57,362 nt of DNA, taken from Bacillus coahuilensis m4-4. Its GTDB lineage: Bacteria; Bacillota; Bacilli; Bacillales; Bacillaceae_K. Shown here piece by piece: positions 52,975 to 57,362 of this stretch. Where the stretch lies: positions 1-57,362 of the forward strand of contig NZ_ABFU01000032.1 in assembly GCF_000171615.1 (NCBI RefSeq), read 5' to 3'. A program made the translations under genes and the position numbers. Within the stretch, counting starts at the first letter, position 1; each line of letters opens with the position of its first letter. The notes beneath the pieces were generated by a model. The model ran no database searches. It was not told the DNA's origin and saw nothing but the letters and a program-made list of their open reading frames with translations.

Positions 52975-54510
52975 TTATTTTTTCTCTAGCTTTTTTTCTT
53001 GGTTTCTTTCTAGGTTTAGGTAAAATCATTAGTCCTAGCTCTTTTTGTTCTTTCGTTAATGATTTATAAAGCGACAATACCATCAATAGCATGATAATGG
53101 AGAAAGGAAATGCTGCGATAATCAAAGCATTCTGTAATCCTTGCAATCCACCACTGTAAAGAAGAATGACTGCAACCGTAGATTGAGCAACACCCCAAGT
53201 TAATTTTACTCTAGATGGCGGTGTTAACGATCCATAAGTTGTTTGCATTCCTAATACAAATGTCGCTGAATCAGCTGATGTAATAAAGAACGTACTAATT
53301 AATATAATCGCTACAACAGTTAAAATAATGGAGAAGTTATATTCACTAAAAACAGCAAACAACATTTGTTCTGTACCTAAAGACATTAAATCAATAGCTC
53401 CTGATGTCTGTACATTAATGGCCGACGTACCAAAAACACTAAACCAAAGGAAACTCACAATAGCAGGCATTAAAAGAACACCTATCAAAAATTCTCTAAT
53501 CGTTCTTCCTTTCGAAACACGAGCAATAAAAATTCCTACAAATGGTGACCATGAGATCCACCATGCCCAGTAGAAAATCGTCCAGCCATTGATCCAAGAG
53601 CGATGCTCTGGGTTAAGTGGTGCGATAGTAAAACTCATTTGAATGATACGTTGAATGTACATTCCTAAAGTATCTGTAAATATGTTGAGAATTAATAAAG
53701 TAGGTCCTAGAATAAACATTAAAATGAATAATGCAATGGCTAAAACCATATTGGTATTACTTAAAATCTTAATTCCTTTTCCTAACCCACTCCAAGCTGA
53801 AATCATAAAGAGCACAGTTACAATGGCAATAATAATTAATTGAACAGTAAAGTTCACTTCAATTCCGAATAAATAAGAAAGTCCACCGTTAATTTGTGTA
53901 GCACCGAATCCTAGAGTTGTTGCTACACCGACGACTGTAGCAAAAACGGCTAAAACATCAATGATAGTACCGAGTGGTCCCTTTACTTTATCCCCTAGGA
54001 TGGGCTCTAATGTAGCTGAAATTAACCCTGGTGTTCCTTTTCTAAATTTAAAGTAGGCAAGTGCCAGAGCAACAACGGCATAAATTGACCATGCATGAAT
54101 ACCCCAGTGGAAGTAAGTGTACCTCATTGCATCCTTAAAGGCTTGATTCGTTCCAGGCTCAACAATTGGGGAGACATAAAGTGATACATAGGTTCTGCTG
54201 CTCCCCAGAATACTAAACCAATCCCCATGCCCGCACTAAACAACATGGCAAACCAGGTAGAAGTAGAAAACTCTGGTCGATCCTCAGGCTTTCCTAATCG
54301 AATACTTCCTATTGGACTTGCAATTAAGAAAATACAAAAGATAACAAAGACAGAAACGACAATTAAATAGTACCATCCAAACGTGTTTGTAATCCAAGAT
54401 TGTACTTCTTCCGTAATGATTTTAAAGTTTTCTGGTGCTGCAACACCAAATATAACCGCTATAGCTACTAAAGCTAGCGTAATCCAAAATACACTTGAAA
54501 TTTTCTTCAA
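52975..54510 (-). CDS. BCCT family betaine/choline/carnitine transporter (OpuD-like)
   Basis: A ~512-residue sodium- or proton-coupled carrier with twelve spans. The family signature is [20 protein letters not shown], with [17 protein letters not shown] and [19 protein letters not shown] in the core. It imports compatible solutes under salt stress. Breaks: a C-run near 54168-54172 (repair gives [19 protein letters not shown]), and the A6 at 52978-52983, which hides the true stop at 52975. TTG start at 54510 behind AAGGGTG. Substrate not assignable. Confidence 0.93.
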
Positions 54511-54957
54511 AAAATAACACCCTTTCTTCTATGTACATACCCTTAACTCATGTTATATATTTCTCCGTTCAGAAAACTACCTTGTTAACCATAACAATTT
54601 AAAACAACCTAATCAAGGAAAAAGAAGGAATGAACATCAATTATATGAGAGGATGAAAGACAATTTATTATGTAAACTTCTAGGATTGGTAACCGTTTTC
54701 TTCCTTGTTGTAGTTGTGTTTTCCTCTGCTTTATATATTCTCCAAAAATTAATAAAAATGTTGCCAAAAAAATTTATTTTTTTGATTGAATCGAAGTTTG
54801 CTCTCTATTAATTGATACAAATAAACAAAGGCTACTCTATATTTAACCCTAAATCCATACTAGTTATTCATATCATTTGAATGTCAAATGAGTATCTCCT
54901 ATACAATTCAAAAGTGACCGCTAATTGCGGCCACAATTCATTACTATTATCCTCAAG
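54511..54957. other. intergenic, no gene seen
   Basis: AT-rich region upstream of the BCCT gene, with probable promoter sequence, no ORF and no strong hairpin beyond GTGACCGCTAATTGCGGCCAC near 54913. Confidence 0.45.
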
Positions 54958-55215
54958 TTATTGAACTTTTTTCACACCCATAAGCCCCCACCATTTTTCG
55001 TGAATTAGACCTTCATCACCAAAAACTGGATCCTGCTCCGGTAAGCAAACCCTATCAATCTGTTGTATTATTTCAACACAATAATTATTGGGCCTTCTTA
55101 AATCCCAATCCTGACCTAATGGATAGGCTCCCACAACATTAAAGTCAAGAGAAGAACTAATTTTTTTATGCCCAACACCAGATAGTAATGTATTATTCTT
55201 AAGTTTTTCCTCAAT
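54958..55215 (-). pseudogene. unplaced coding remnant (C-terminal fragment)
   Basis: An uninterrupted 85-codon frame with protein-like composition: ...LLSGVGHKKISSSLDFNVV, PLGQDWDLRRPNNYCVEII, ending HEKWWGLMGVKKVQ. It has a stop directly upstream and no start codon with RBS, so it looks like the tail of a lost gene. Family not recognised. Not frameshifted. Confidence 0.5.
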
Positions 55216-55221
55216 CTAATA

Positions 55222-55265
55222 TAAAAAGAGAGGATATTCCTAAGATGTAATTAGGATATCCCCTC
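55222..55265 (-). terminator. terminator of methionine aminopeptidase gene
   Basis: GAGGGGATATCCTA and TAGGAATATCCTCTC, then five Ts on the minus strand. Confidence 0.8.
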
Positions 55266-55275
55266 AAAACCATTA

Positions 55276-56714
<1,439 letters not shown>

Positions 56715-56722
<8 letters not shown>

Positions 56723-57092
56723 TGGTTTTCAAATCCTTCTTAACAATCATTTTTTGTGAGGTGATTCCTGTTACGACTAACCCCATGATTGTACTGATTG
56801 TAATGATCAAGAATAAGATAACTCCTTTAGATTGAATGATATGTCCGAGCGTTATCAATCCAACAGATATGGGTACAAAAAAGAAAGCCATATGCTTTAA
56901 CAATAATCGGCTTGCCTCTTCAATCCAATGTAATTTTACGATCCCTGACCATAATAACATGAATAAAATAACAAGACCTACAACATTACCAGGAATAGGT
57001 AAATGATAGCTATACGTAATCCAAGTCCCCATTTCAAAAATAAAACATAAAATGAGAAGCTGAATAAGAACTAATAAGATTTTCTTCATCAT
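56715..57092 (-). CDS. LrgA/CidA family holin-like protein
   Basis: A ~125-residue protein with four spans. The family block IPGNVVGLVILFMLLW and EEASRLLLKHMAFFFVPISVG are clear. With LrgB it forms the holin-like regulator pair. I start at ATG 57092 (MMKKILLV), spaced six bases from GGAG; the ATG at 57104 overlaps that RBS. Whether this is the lrg or cid (or B. subtilis ysbAB/ywbHG) type cannot be settled; no regulator gene is in view. Confidence 0.92.
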
Positions 57093-57228
57093 TCTTATCT
57101 CCATCGTTTGTAAAATACATAAAAAACAGTTTATCAGAATGTATATTAATTGAGAAGTAGAATGAGTATATTTCTTTTAACGCTGTTTATACTAACTTTA
57201 TTCTTTTATTGAAATGGAGGTTCAACTA

Positions 57229-57354
57229 TTGACTAAAAAATATAACAAAGGTAGTAAAAATCAAAATTCTCCTGAAGGAACACAAAACCCTATTAGCGGA
57301 GATAATAGTAAAGGAAATAAACGAAACAAAGATCAAAATAGTAAATCCTCTTAA
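57229..57354 (+). CDS. small hydrophilic SASP-like protein
   Basis: A 41-residue Asn/Lys/Ser-rich protein, starting with TTG behind ATGGAGG: MTKKYNKGSKNQNSPEGTQN, then PISGDNSKGNKRNKDQNSKS. The SPEGTQNPISG stretch recalls the QPxPLSG centre of SspP, so it may be a minor spore protein, but the match is weak. The gene ends eight bases before the window edge. Confidence 0.55.
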   Translation: MTKKYNKGSKNQNSPEGTQNPISGDNSKGNKRNKDQNSKSS

Positions 57355-57362
57355 AAAGTGGT

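Overview
This window comes from a low-GC, endospore-forming Firmicute of the family Bacillaceae, probably a halotolerant or marine lineage. The spore genes (sspN, tlp, sspO, sspP, cotM-like, YjcZ-like) and the parE-parC / plsY / yneR / yneP / tlp-sspN / yneN / citB / sspO / sspP / cotM neighbourhood match the block known from Bacillus subtilis. A BCCT carrier and an OpuC-type ABC system suggest osmotic adaptation. The species cannot be named from sequence alone.

A point that affects every reading: about 40 genes are interrupted by single-base indels, nearly all in or next to homopolymer runs. They occur in genes that cannot be dispensable (parC, plsY, citB). In almost every case restoring one base recovers a full family-typical protein. 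I treat these as sequencing errors and annotate whole loci with the break positions. Three in-frame stops (17578, 20456, 50542) need two compensating errors or are real.

Layout. 1-9.2 kb: redoxin-like protein, HD-GYP phosphodiesterase, cyclophilin, a two-gene sulfolipid pathway (sqdB-sqdX), a minus-strand operon of a DUF3900-like protein, an HAD phosphatase and a glycerol-1-phosphate dehydrogenase homologue, and a CAP-domain lipoprotein. 9.3-16 kb: exoA, small unknowns, LOG-family and DUF1292 proteins, alanine symporter, FAD oxidoreductase, TerD. 16-21 kb: alpha-glucan locus with secreted GH31 and GH66 enzymes and a near-perfect cre box. 21-25.4 kb: DUF454 protein, glpK behind a GlpP-type antiterminator leader, an M24 peptidase remnant, a tiny holin-like toxin with its own terminator, peptidase E. 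25.8-31.2 kb: secreted protein, parC, parE. 31.7-36.1 kb: CoA-binding protein, three-gene glycine betaine type ABC importer, NCS2 permease. 36.3-42.3 kb: plsY, chemoreceptor, two CapA-like proteins on either side of yneR and yneP.

42.3-48.9 kb is the spore/citB block: tlp, sspN, an FbpB-like small basic protein with a forespore (sigma-G) style -10 element, yneN, citB with a CcpC-type operator, sspO, sspP and a cotM-like gene with a sigma-K style promoter. 49-57.4 kb holds a UPF1/NAM7-type helicase with a degenerate PLD-like tail, GlsB-family protein, lytic transglycosylase, YjcZ-like protein, BCCT transporter, an unplaced coding remnant, a type I methionine aminopeptidase, LrgA/LrgB and a small hydrophilic spore-protein-like ORF at the edge. 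Two degenerate copies of a Bacillaceae-type intergenic repeat lie near 31.6 and 47.5 kb.

The most interesting pieces are the sulfolipid pair in a non-photosynthetic spore former beside a glycerol-1-phosphate dehydrogenase operon, the GH31-GH66 alpha-1,6-glucan locus, the holin-like toxin locus, and the FbpB-like gene wired into the spore cluster. No CRISPR array, tRNA, rRNA, prophage or complete insertion sequence was seen.
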